The notes beneath the pieces were generated by a model. It was not told where the DNA came from, did no database searches, and worked only from the letters and a program-made list of their open reading frames with translations. Source: Agroathelia rolfsii (Eukaryota > Basidiomycota > Agaricomycetes > Amylocorticiales > Amylocorticiaceae). Taken from it: a DNA stretch of 64,000 nucleotides. The stretch lies in NCBI GenBank assembly GCA_018343915.1, contig JABRWF010000002.1, forward strand, positions 4,960,001 to 5,024,000. Direction: 5' to 3'. Position numbers and translations under genes: made by a program. Every line of letters starts with the position of its first letter. Within the stretch, counting starts at the first letter, position 1. This document shows positions 36,373-47,395 of the stretch, piece by piece.

Positions 36373-37260
36373 TATTGAACTATAGTAGTTCTTGGTTGTA
36401 TAGTGTAGCTATATACTAGCTCATAAGTTACCTATTATGAAGCAAACACTTACTTGTGTAAAAAGTGCAGGCTTGAATAATGTTTCCTAGGATTAGGCAA
36501 GGTTTCCTAGGTGGGAAGCAATTAGTAACTTTGCTATACTTAAGATAAGATTGTAGCCAGTGTCCCTTTGAGACTACCTACTTGTTTTCCCTTGGAAAAA
36601 GCTTGTTTTCTTATCTTGTAGACTTGGTAAGTCTGGGATGAAGTTAGTACCCTAGGAGCTAGTCTTGTAGACTATTTAACTCACTATTTTCAAGTGAAAT
36701 AACTTATATTTTACAGCTGATTTAGCTAGGGTTTATATACTACAAAATATTCTAATTTCTGAAGGATTTATAAGCAATGTCTTTACTTAAGTAATCTGCT
36801 TGGTAAGCAAAGAGCGTAAGGTTTATGCTGACAAATCTGCTCTGTAAGCTAGGTATAGTATTTGTAAGCAAATTGAATATTTGAATGAATAGAAAAGTGA
36901 TATTAGTAATATATCTCAAATATTACTAATGTCTTTAAAGGTAATTACTAATTTATTTGTGTGATTTGTAAGCTGATTTATAATCACAATCATGTATTAG
37001 TAAGTAAAGTGAATTGTTTGAATAAAAGATATTTAAAATGAATATTTAAATGATTTTAAGAAATGAATATTGAAATATAAATATATTTTGGAAATATTCA
37101 GAATAAAGTGAATAAATGATTGCTTTATATCTCCACAACTAATGATTGTAAATTCTTGAATTAAATAACAGTGATAGATGAGATATAAAATGATTTATTG
37201 AAGTGTTCATTGGAATATTTAGAAAGATTGGATGTATTGAAATATACATATCTTTCAATA
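36373..37260 (+). mobile_element. LTR, family C (888 bp), without target duplication
   Basis: The ends are TATTGAAC and CTTTCAATA, and the length equals that of the reverse copy at 45,477 after its insertion is subtracted. The left flank is RT of chromovirus copy 1 and the right flank is a cut family A LTR in the opposite orientation. The flanks do not form a duplication, so this copy marks a recombination or deletion junction. Confidence 0.75.
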
Positions 37261-37905
37261 CTGAGCACTATGTGGGTTGTGTTTCTGCTAATGCAAATAG
37301 TCACTACTAGGGCTAGACCTATCTTATGTGCATACACAGAAACTTGCACTAAGCTTGTCTCTTCTGTAAGCAGCATAGAGCATACTTACAACCTCCTAGC
37401 ACTAAGCAGAGAGGATTTGGCAGGGGAGGGGAGAGAGGGAGATAGGGATTCTAAAGACAAAGTGTTATTCTGTTAGCTAACTATTAAATACAAAGCACTA
37501 CTTGTACTTACCTAAAGACAAAGAGAACAAATCTGAGGCCTTCAGGTAAAAACACTACAGGGTTATATACTAATTCTACCTAGTCTGTACACTTGATACA
37601 TGGTCTGTGTATGGTAATGCTAAGTATGATATAATATTGCACCATAATGAGTTTATGATGATATTATAGTCTAGACCTATGCTCTAGGCCTTGCTTACAT
37701 AATATGTTACATAACTAGTGGTCACATAATGGCCAGTTATATGATGACTGGTCACATGACTTGCTTAGTCATTAGAGTGCTTATGTAATATCTGCTTATG
37801 TAATATACATATTATATACCAAGAAATCAAGAAAAATCAGGAAAAATTCGGAAAAATAATAAGAAATTCTAAATAAATTTATAGTACATAGATTGACTTG
37901 TAACA
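37261..37905 (-). mobile_element. 3' LTR of chromovirus copy 2, truncated
   Basis: It matches the inner two-thirds of 43,188-44,116 and ends CTTGTAACA next to the polypurine tract. About 300 bases at its outer end are missing at the junction with the family C LTR. Confidence 0.8.
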
Positions 37906-37919
37906 TTACCCCTTCCTTA

Positions 37920-40900
37920 GGGGCAATCCGCCTTGGGTTGCCATTCTGTTAGATTATCCCAGTTTTGAAATGGAAGAAGATTAAATAATGCAGCACTAAT
38001 TTTTCTTAGAGCACTAGGATTGGACTTATAGAATTCTCTAATTGTATTGTCTACATGTATATCTGATTCTCTAACCCATGTTTGTTCCCCTGGATATCCT
38101 TTCTATGTTATCAGAAATTCTAGTTTTCCCTGCTGCATTCTTGAGTTGAGTACTTCTTCCATTTTGTACTCTTCTTCTCCTTCTACTTCTACTAGAGGTA
38201 AAGGCTTTTGGTGCTGGTCCAAGGTATGATGTGGCTTTAGCAAATGAATATGGAATACATTATGGATTTTGAGATTAGCTGGAAGGTCCAGTTGATAGTT
38301 CAAGTTATTTAGCTTTTTCTCCACTTTATAGGGGCCAATCCATTTCTAACTTAACTTCTTGAATGGTCTATCAAGCTTTAAATTTCATGTATTTAGCCAA
38401 ACTTCTTGTCCTTCTTCTAAATCCAGAAATATCTTTTTTCCTTTATTGTATAATTGTTCTATTTATTCTTTTGCCAAACTCAATGCTGCCTGTGCCTCTT
38501 TTCATGCTTCCTTGGCATTTTCAATTCAATTGAAGGCTCCTAGAGTCGGATTTGGAATGTCCCTTGCTTCCCAATTTAGAATATAGCCATAGGTTAATTC
38601 AAAAGCACTAGCGTATGTACTCTTATTTTTTCTATTGTTATGCATAAATTGTGCATAAGGTAACAATTCTACCCAATTTGTTTGCCTGTAATTGCAAAAG
38701 ATTCTTAGATACTGCTCTACTTCTTGGTTAACACACTCAGTCTATCTATCACTTTGTAGATGATATGCAGTGGATAAGGCTGTTTTAATGTGTAGACTAG
38801 TATGTATATCTTTCATCACTTGACTAGCAAACTGAGGTCCTTAGTCCGATGTCTATATTAACGGGGTACTATATAGTTTAAACACATTTTTGACATAGAG
38901 GTTGGCTACATCCTTGGCTGATATATTTTTGTTGGTTGGTATGAAATGTACCAATTTTGTAAGCCTATCTACTACTACTAGAATTGAGTCAAACCTTTAT
39001 AACTTAGGTAGTTTGACTATCAAATCTGAGGTAATATGTTCCTATGGTTTTCTAGGTATAGGTAAGGGTTGGAGGAGTCCAGGTAATGCTTATTGGCTTG
39101 GCTTGTTTACTTGACAGAGTAAGTAAGAGTCTACATACTGGTTTATTTCCTTTGTCATGTTAATCCAATAGTAGTTTCTGCTAATGAGTTCTAAGGTCTT
39201 TGTATGCCCGGGATGACTAGTAAGGGCTGAATCATGGTATTTAGCCATAATCTTTTCCTTGAGTTTCTTTTTGGGGGGCACAAAGACCTTTTCTCTATAT
39301 AAAACCAATCTATCCTCTGTTTCCCAATCCTGCAATCCTAGTATAATCTGTCATGGGCTGATCTTGACAATCTGATAGAGAGATTCTAGCAACTTGGTGC
39401 TCTTTTTTCTAATTTCTGCTAAGATCTCCTTTTTGCCTTCAACTAGTATATGTCCTCTTTTAGCAGCCATTATTTTGAAGTGGGAGGATTGGAGTATGGT
39501 GATATTAAGGTTATCCTAGGAATCTTCCGTATAAAAATCCAGCCTTCTGGATAGGGCATTAGCTTGTCCATTGGTTGATCCTTTTTTGTAACATAATACA
39601 AAATTATATTCTTGTAGGATCCAATACTAATGTGCTTGTTGACAGCTTAGGTGTTGACTTGTTGCCCAATATTCCAGGTTTTTGGGGTCTGACCAGATCT
39701 CCACTGGTTTAGGTAACTCAATAATGTAGTGGCACCATTCTTCTAGTGCTTGAATAATTGCAAGCATTTCCTTATTCTAGATGTTGTAATTTCTTTGTGC
39801 ATCATCCATGGATTTGGAATGGAAGGCAATAGGGTGCTATTTACTATTATCCTGTAACTAGGAGAATACTCCTATTGCATATCCTGAGGCATTAGTTTCA
39901 ATCTGACTTTCTTACTAGTAGTTATAGATAGCTAATACTGGGGCAGTAGTAAAAGCTTTCTTGAGGTAGTTGAATAATTCTTGTTCCTCTTTTTCCCATT
40001 TCCAAGTGCCTTTGCTAGTTAATCTATCTAGGGGTTTAGTAATCTTGCTGAACCCCTTGATAAATCTTTGGTAATAATTGGCTAGTCCTCTGAACTTCTG
40101 CACATCCTTAACTGTTGTAGGGGTTGGCCAGTCAAAGATAGCTTGGACTTTTTCATTGGTTATCTATACATAATTGTAACCAATTATTACACCTAGGAAT
40201 TCTACCTCAGAGACTTTGAATAGGCATTTTTCCAAATTAGCAAAAAGATTATTTTCTGCTAATCTTTTAAGTACTTCATGCACTAAACATTGGTATTCTT
40301 TGGAGTTGGCTGTGGCAACTATAATGTTATCAATATATACATATACTAATCCTTGTGCAATTAGGTCTGTAAATATTTTGTCTATCATAGCTTGGAAAGT
40401 GGCTAGGGCATTGCATGAACTAAAGGTCACTACAAGGGGTTCAAACAGTCCTTGGGGGGTTATGAAAGCTGCTTGTTCTTGATGTCCATTTTTAATTAAG
40501 ACATTATTATATCTCTATTGTAAGTCTAATTTGATGAACACTTTTGCCCGAGAGAGTCCATCTACAATAGAGGAGATTAGAGGAAGCAGGTAAGAGTTTT
40601 TTATCATGATATTATTGAGTTAATGATAATCTACTATAGGCCTGAGTTTCCCATTCTTTTTGGGAATAAAGAAAAAGGGAGATGCATAAGGACTCTGTGA
40701 TTTTCTTATATATCCTTTGGCCAAGTTTTCCTCTAAATATATATCTAATTCTTTTAACTCTGGGATTAATAACGGATATACCTTAGCCCTTTTTATTTTA
40801 GCTCCTTCTACTAACTCTATTTTATGATCATAGGGTTTGCTAGTAGGGAATTGTTAGGATTCTGCTTCAGAGAAGACTTTGGTATATTTTTGATATTGAG

Positions 40901-41450
40901 GTAGTAACCCCAAGGTTGCTGCCAATAATAGAGGAGTCCTCATCTTTTATGATTTTATTTAGTTTTTTGTATTCCTTATCTTTTAGCAAATTGTCCATTA
41001 AAGTAACATGTCCTTTTTTCTAGTTGATAAGGGGATTTTCTAGTCATAACCAATCAATACCTAGAATTACATCTTCTGTACCAATATCTACTACTAAGAA
41101 AACTAGCCTTTGTTGTTCTGTACCAATTTGAGTTAAAAGGATTACGTATTTAGAAATGAATCCTATTGCATTTGGTGAATTGTCTATGTTGTACAAAGGA
41201 ATTTGTTTTTGTAATTTTAAAGTTTTTATCTTATTTTTATCTATGAATTTTTTGTTAATAAAAGTGGAGGAAGCTCTAGAATCAATCATTGCAGAAATGA
41301 AAATAGTAGAAGAATGTCTATAGAACATAAAAGGAATTTTTAGGTGTTGTCTATTCACACCTTGTACTGATGAAGAAGAAATAGAAAATAAAGAAGAAAT
41401 AGAAAAAGAAAAAGAAGAAATTTTATTTTGCACATAGTGATTAGAAGTAT
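37920..41450 (-). pseudogene. pol of chromovirus copy 2 (protease, RT, RNase H, integrase, chromodomain)
   Basis: Protease: 41,433-41,044, with an AMIDSRAS motif and VILGIDWL. RT: palm motif VYIDN near 40,345. RNase H region: [19 protein letters not shown] near 40,060 begins the RT-RNaseH connection. Integrase: the HHCC region (HPGHTK, CQVNKPSQ) lies at 39,335-39,090, and the core DD(35)E region at about 39,000-38,650, with the second Asp preceding a stop codon where Arg is expected. Chromodomain: EEYKMEEVLNSR followed by FLIT-stop-KGYPGEQTW near 38,190-38,090. The expected Trp in the chromodomain is TAG. The frame ends with a TAA inside the polypurine region. Confidence 0.85.
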
Positions 41451-41479
41451 TGGCTTCATACTCTGACCATTCTAAAAAC

Positions 41480-42600
41480 TCAACTTATCTTTAAGGGACA
41501 CAATCATCTAACCCTATTCTTGCAGCATATTAAGCATGTCTTGCTACATTATAGTGGATGAATTCTGGCCATCCACTGCTGGTGTTGGCATTGGCATTGT
41601 CAATAAAGCTGCAGCCACTTTTTGGAATGGGTTATTAGTTTTAACCCTGTCTACTTTGGGGCTTTAACAATCCCGTGCAATATGTCCCTTCTTTTGACAA
41701 TTGTAACACACAATGTTATTTTGTTGGAAGGGGTTATTTGATGTTGTAGCAGGTTGATTTTGTGTTGCAGCTACTTGCAATAGGGAGGACTGCTGAGTAG
41801 ATCCTGTACTTATGAATGGGTTTTTTGATGGCTTGGGTTTCCCTCCCAAGATAGTTGCTGAAATGTCTATAGCATCTGGATTACTTCTTTGGAGATCTAC
41901 CTGTGGGTTATTATTATACCAATATCTCCAATTGGACAACATTTCTTCCTTTATAAGGTTAACTTTGGCATTGTGTGCTACACTCATAAGAAGTTGAAGG
42001 GTGGATGTATCTCTATCCCAACCTGTGATGATATGTCTAAGTTTGACGTTCATTCTCTCTAGGTACTTTTCCCTTAGATCATTGTCTAATAACCCAGTTC
42101 TTCTTCCTAATAGCATGAAGGCCATTTCAAAGTTTTGAGTAGAGGTAGACCCTTGTCTGAGGTTTTGCAGCTGATCTCTTGCTGCAATTTTCTCATTAAA
42201 GGCTTCAAATAAGGTTTTGAAACTCCTTAAGACCTCCACAAATATTACTGGGCCTTCTACCCTTGAGCCTTCCCCTGCATGTCAAATTTTATTGTACCAC
42301 AAGCTTGACCATGCAGTCACTCCATCTACTATTAATCCTAAGAGATATTTGACTTTTTTTTCCTCTGTAACATATACTCTAGGATTAAGTTCCAGGTGGG
42401 CTTAGAACTTCTGGATAAATAGATGGAAGTTAATCCATTGTCCATCAAAGGTAGATGGTGAATAACTGATCTCTTTTGGTTTTGTCTATAATTCTTGTTG
42501 ATTCTGGATCCACTACATTATAGTGGTTTGATTTGCCACTAGTATTTGTAGTAGATCTTCATTGGTAATAGGAGCAGGGGGTTGGGGTTGCTCAGCCATA
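41480..42600 (-). pseudogene. gag of chromovirus copy 2
   Basis: The longest open part is 42,239-41,664 and ends in the CCHC knuckle CYNCQKKGHIARDC. It keeps CAG, CAA and TGG codons at several places where copy 1 has stops, and has its own stops elsewhere (for example just after the knuckle and in the N-terminal third). Comparing the two copies shows the original Gag family clearly. Confidence 0.8.
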
Positions 42601-43187
42601 GGTGATCATGCTTATGGGGTGAAAGGGGTAGGAAGGGCAGATACTTATGCAAAAGGAAATAGAGGTAGGAAAGTAGGGTTTTCTTTATCAAAGGATTTGT
42701 ACTCTCCTAAAGAGGTATCTTTACCACTTTCTTCCTCTGGGGTTTGACTAGGGTTATAGTCTAGGTATGAAATGGTGGGCAAGCTTGACAGTAATTACTG
42801 GAGACTCCTAAGGTAATTTGTACAAATAGATCAAAGTGTTTTTTTACCCTTTGAGCTAGGCCTAATTCTACTAAAGTATTTACTTATTTTGGGCTACTTG
42901 TAGTGACTGGAGTCTTTCTCATCTATCCACTTGGGTGTTATTCCCTTTAATAGCTCAAAAAAACCATTGCAACCATGGATACTAATACCACTTGCAAGCT
43001 AGCTAAGAATACTCCTAAAACAAGAAATGTACAAAGATGAAGACTACTATTTTTGTATATAGAATGACTGTGGTAGTCTACTAAAATTTTTACGGTAATT
43101 GCCTTTTTGCTCAAAATAATGTGGCTTACTACACCACCTCTAGTGCATAGAGTGACTAGCACAGAAAAGAGGAGAGATTTATTCTAA

Positions 43188-44116
43188 TGTCAAGAGCACA
43201 CCTGACTCTTGCCACCAAAACTCAACTAAGGCCTACAAAAACCCCTCTAAGGTACAGGGTAACTAGTAATGGTTGTTTTACTTCTCCTAAGGCTTAGGAT
43301 GCAAGGGTGTATACTTCCCTATGTATGGTCCTTGTTATCACTCACACCAGAGCTCTTCAATCCCTAGGCTCTACTCTAAGTCTGCTAGACTTTTAAGCAA
43401 AGAATACTGTTAAGACACCAATGATCTTGTGTATACAAGTATGTATTGGGGTATCTTAACCTTGACAAGTGCAGGGCAGAGCCTTTACTTGCTTGAGTGT
43501 ACTAAGCACTATATGGGTTGTGTTTCTGCTAATGCAAATGGTCACTACTAGGGCTGGACCTATCTTATGTGCATACACAGAAACTTGCACTAAGCTTGTC
43601 TCTTCTGTAAGCAGCACAGAGTATGCTTACAACCTCCTAGCACTAAGCAGAGAGGATTTGGTAGGGGAGGAGAGAGAGGGAGATAGGGACTCTAAAGATA
43701 AAGTGTTATTCTGTTAGCTAACTATTAAATACAAAGCACTACTTATACTTACCTAAAGACAAAAAGAACAAATCTAGGGTCTTCAGGTAAAAATACTACA
43801 GGGTTATATACTAATTCTACCTGGTCTGTGCACTTGGTACATAGTCTGTGCATGGTAATGCTAAGTATGATGTGATATTACACTATAATGAGTCTATGAT
43901 GATGTCATAGTCTAGACCTATGCTCTAGGCCTTGCTTACATAATATGTTACATAACTAGTGGTCACATAACTTGCTTAGTCATAAGAGTACTTATATAAT
44001 GTCTGCTTATGTAATATATATATTATATACTAAAAAATTGAGAAAAATCAGGAAAAATTCAGGAAAATAATAAGAAATTCTAAATAAATTTATAGTATAT
44101 AGATTGACTTGTAACA
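43188..44116 (-). mobile_element. 5' LTR of chromovirus copy 2 (929 bp)
   Basis: On the plus strand it starts TGTCAAGAG and ends CTTGTAACA. It is somewhat shorter than the 960-987 bp copies because of small internal deletions (for example near 43,960). It abuts the 5' flank of M3 copy 3. Confidence 0.85.
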
Positions 44117-44460
44117 CTTTGGAGTCTAGTCACAGGAGACTAATGACTTGAAGCCTTCTCCATCCACAAACCTAACCTAAGGTACAATAAATGTCTGCCT
44201 CCTAGCCATCACTAATAATCTAAGCCTACTGTCTAAGTATCCTATAGTCATCTTTGATAAATTTGATTGTCTCAAGCATCTTGACCCTATCTTTCATCAT
44301 CACTGGGGACATTTTCAATACATTACTCTGCTCCCCTTTCACTGACAATATATTTCACCATGCCATTTGTCCCTCTCTAGACTCCTCTAAAATAGATGCA
44401 TACTCCACAAGGGGTTCTACTACTCACTAACACAGAGATAGAGGCTTGTCATACTGTCAA

Positions 44461-45321
44461 TATTGAACTATGGTAGTTCTTGGTTGTATAGTGTGGCTAT
44501 ATGCTAGCTCACAAGTTACCTGTTATAAAGCAAACACTTACTTGTTAGAAAAGTGCAGGCTTGGATTTGTTCCTAAGATTAGGCAAGGTTTCCTAGGTGG
44601 GAAGCAATTAGTAATTTTACTATACTGAAGATAAGACTGTAGCTGGTGTCCCTTTGAGACTACCTACTTGTTTTCCCTTGGGAAAGGCTTATTCTCTTAT
44701 CTTGTAGACTTGGTAAGTCTGGGGTAAAGTTAGTACCTTAGGAGCTAGTCTTGTAGACTATTTAACTCACTATTTTTGAGTGAAATAACTTATATTTTAC
44801 AGCTGATTTAGCTAGGGTTTATATACTACAAAATATTCTAATTTCTGAATGATTTATAAGCAATGTCTTTACTTAAGTAATCTGCTTGGTAAGCAAAGAG
44901 CATAAGGTTTATGCTGACAAATCCACTCTGTAAGCTAAGTATAGTATTTGTAAGCAAATTGAATATTTGAATGAATAGGAAAGTGATATTAGTAATATAT
45001 CTCAAATATTACTAATATCTTTGAAGGTGATTACTAATTTATTTATGTGATTTATAAGCTGATTTATAATCACAATTGTGTATTAGTAAGTAAAGTGAAT
45101 TGTTTGAATAAAAGATATTTAAAATGAATATTTAAATATGAATATATTTTGGAAATATTCAGAATAAAGTGAATGAATGATTGCTTTATATCTCTACAAC
45201 TAATGGTTGTAAATTCTTGAAATAAATAATAGTGATAGATGAGATATAAACTGATTTATTGAAGTATTCATTGGAATATTTAGAAAGATTGGATATATTG
45301 AAATATATATATCTTTCAACA
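44461..45321 (+). mobile_element. solo LTR, family C (861 bp)
   Basis: The ends are TATTGAAC and CTTTCAACA, flanked by the perfect 5-base duplication GTCAA (44,456-44,460 and 45,322-45,326). It is inserted in the first exon of M3 copy 3. Confidence 0.85.
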
Positions 45322-45520
45322 GTCAAAGATAATATTATTCTTTTGGAAGAAGGCAAGTATGTGTCTGAAGCAGTATATTGTTTATGGTACTTAGCTCTGG
45401 AGTTGTCATATCCTGATATGTCACTTCAAGGTCTTTGTAAGCTTATATGTAATTGTTATTCAAGTTACCAAATCATTGTTGAAAGATATGCATATTTCAA
45501 TATATTAAATCTTTCTCAAT

Positions 45521-47395
45521 TGTTACAAGTTGATCTATGTACTATAAATTTGTTTAAGATTTCTCATTATTTTTCTGATTTTTCTCCGATTTTTCTCTAT
45601 TTTTTGGTATATAACATGTATATTACATAAGTAGACATTATATAAGTACTCTGAAGACTAAGCAAAGTTATATGATCAGTCATCATGTGACTAGCCATCA
45701 TGCAACCACTAGTTGTCACAACCCTGGTTATGCCATATCATAGCTTCAATAGCATTTATTCAAGTTTACCAAGCATATATCCAGGTTTACCAAGTATATA
45801 CCTAGGTTTATTCAGGATAGCTATGGAATTACTTAGGTGTTTAAGTTTTATTTTATCAAGCTATAAATCAAGCTATAGATGCCATAGTAAAGTATAAGTC
45901 ATAGTATATTATTTCTAAGTCACAGTATATTATAGTGGATCATAGTTCACTACTTAGCTATAGCTTAGTTCTGAGCTAAGGCTCAGAAATAAGCCTATTG
46001 TTACTTCCGCTCCCTTACTATCACTGCCGCGCTGGTTGTGACATGTCACGGTCACGTCACACAAAAGAGCGTAACTTTACATTTTCCTATCTTCAGGCAC
46101 TATCACAGGTACACAGGAACTACAACACATGCTGATAATCACTGGAACAATCAAGGAGGAACTTAGGGATTATATTGGATTATTTAGTAAAGGTTAGAAG
46201 TCAGTAGAGCCTACCAAAGTAGAGAACAATAGTGTACAGCCATGTATTTAAACCTTTAAGGTCTAAGAGATGTTCCCCATCTCACAGACCTCTTTCGTCA
46301 ATACCATCATTGTTATTTACTGTCCTAAGCTTCCTCTAAGCCCCTAAGTTCCCACTGTATTGCTTTCCTTGTCCTAAGTCATAGTTATAGCATTATAGTT
46401 GTCAAAGTCATAGTAGACTCCCTTATAATCAACATTAGGGTTGGAAACCCTAAGAGCGTCATTCCTAGCCTTGGATTAGGCTAGGTAACCTACTGTTTTT
46501 TCCTTAAGCTTTATCTACAGTCTTTTCATAGTAATTCTTTACAATATTCATAGTATTCATAGTCATAGTTTGCCCTTCAGTTATAGACCTGTGACACTAG
46601 TCATGTAACTTATTATGTAAAGTAGGTCTAAAGTATGGGTCTAGAATATGACACCATTATAGACTCACTATAGTGCAATATTGCATCATACTTAGCACCT
46701 CTATGTATAGACCATATACCAGGTACACAGACCAGGTAGAATTAGTATATAACCCTGTAGTGCCTCTACCTGAAGACCCTAGATTTGTTCTCTTTGTCTT
46801 TAGGTAAGCACCATAGTGCTTTATATTAAGTAGTTAACTAACATAATAAAATCTTTATTTTTAGAGTCACTCGACTCTAGGCTTGTAGAGCCTGTCCCCC
46901 CCCCTTCTTCTTTCTCCCCCACAAAAATCCTCCCTGCTTCATGCTAAGAGGTAATAGGTGTGCTCTGTACTACCTATTGTCTAGAGGTTGCTTAGTGCTC
47001 CTCTATATGTATGCTGCATAATATAGGCTCAGGCTTTGTACTAGCCACTTGTAGTTGTTGATCACAACATTATAGTGCTTAGTATACCCAAGTAAACAAA
47101 GGCTTGCCCTGCATTTATCAAGGCTAAGAGACCCTGCACACCTATTTGTATATATAAGAAACTTTGTGTCTCAACAGTAGACCTTGCTTGAAGACTTTGC
47201 AAGTCTAGAGTAAAGCTTGGTGATCAGCAAGCTCAGAGTTGAGTGAGAACAAAGACAGCACACAAGGCATATCCATCCTTGCATCCCAGGCCTTGGGAGT
47301 TACAAAACAGCTATTACAGGCTACCCTGTATCTTACAGGGGTTAACATAGGCTTTGGTTGAGTTTTAGTGGCAAGAGGCAGGTGTGCTCTTAATA
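45521..47395 (+). mobile_element. solo LTR, family A (987 bp net), split by a family B LTR
   Basis: It starts TGTTACAAG and ends CTCTTAATA. It is flanked by TCAAT (45,516-45,520) and TTAAT (47,396-47,400), a 5-base duplication with one C-to-T difference. Subtracting the 888 bases of the family B insertion plus its duplication leaves 987 bp, the same as the LTRs at 30,211 and 31,573. Confidence 0.9.
45714..46596 (+). mobile_element. solo LTR, family B (883 bp)
   Basis: It starts TGTCACAACCC and ends CCTGTGACA, flanked by the perfect 5-base duplication CTAGT (45,709-45,713 and 46,597-46,601). It has no coding capacity. It contains a GC-rich patch near 46,005-46,075 that keeps CpG sites, unlike the surrounding LTRs. 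The same family begins again at 63,750. Confidence 0.9.

Larger units (their letters stand above)
37261..44116 (-). mobile_element. Ty3/Gypsy chromovirus copy 2 (near full length, reverse)
   Basis: The 5' LTR is 44,116-43,188 and the 3' LTR is 37,905-37,261, the latter cut at its outer end. From 5' to 3' on the minus strand come gag (about 42,600-41,480), protease (41,433-41,044), RT (about 40,900-40,160), RNase H (about 40,100-39,500), the integrase zinc-binding region and core (39,335-38,500), and a C-terminal chromodomain (38,230-38,030). A purine-rich GAAGGGGTAA lies directly before the 3' LTR and is the expected polypurine tract. Stops are scattered throughout. The RT catalytic motif reads YIDN instead of Y(V/I)DD, and the protease triad reads DSR. 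The element is inactive. Confidence 0.88.
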
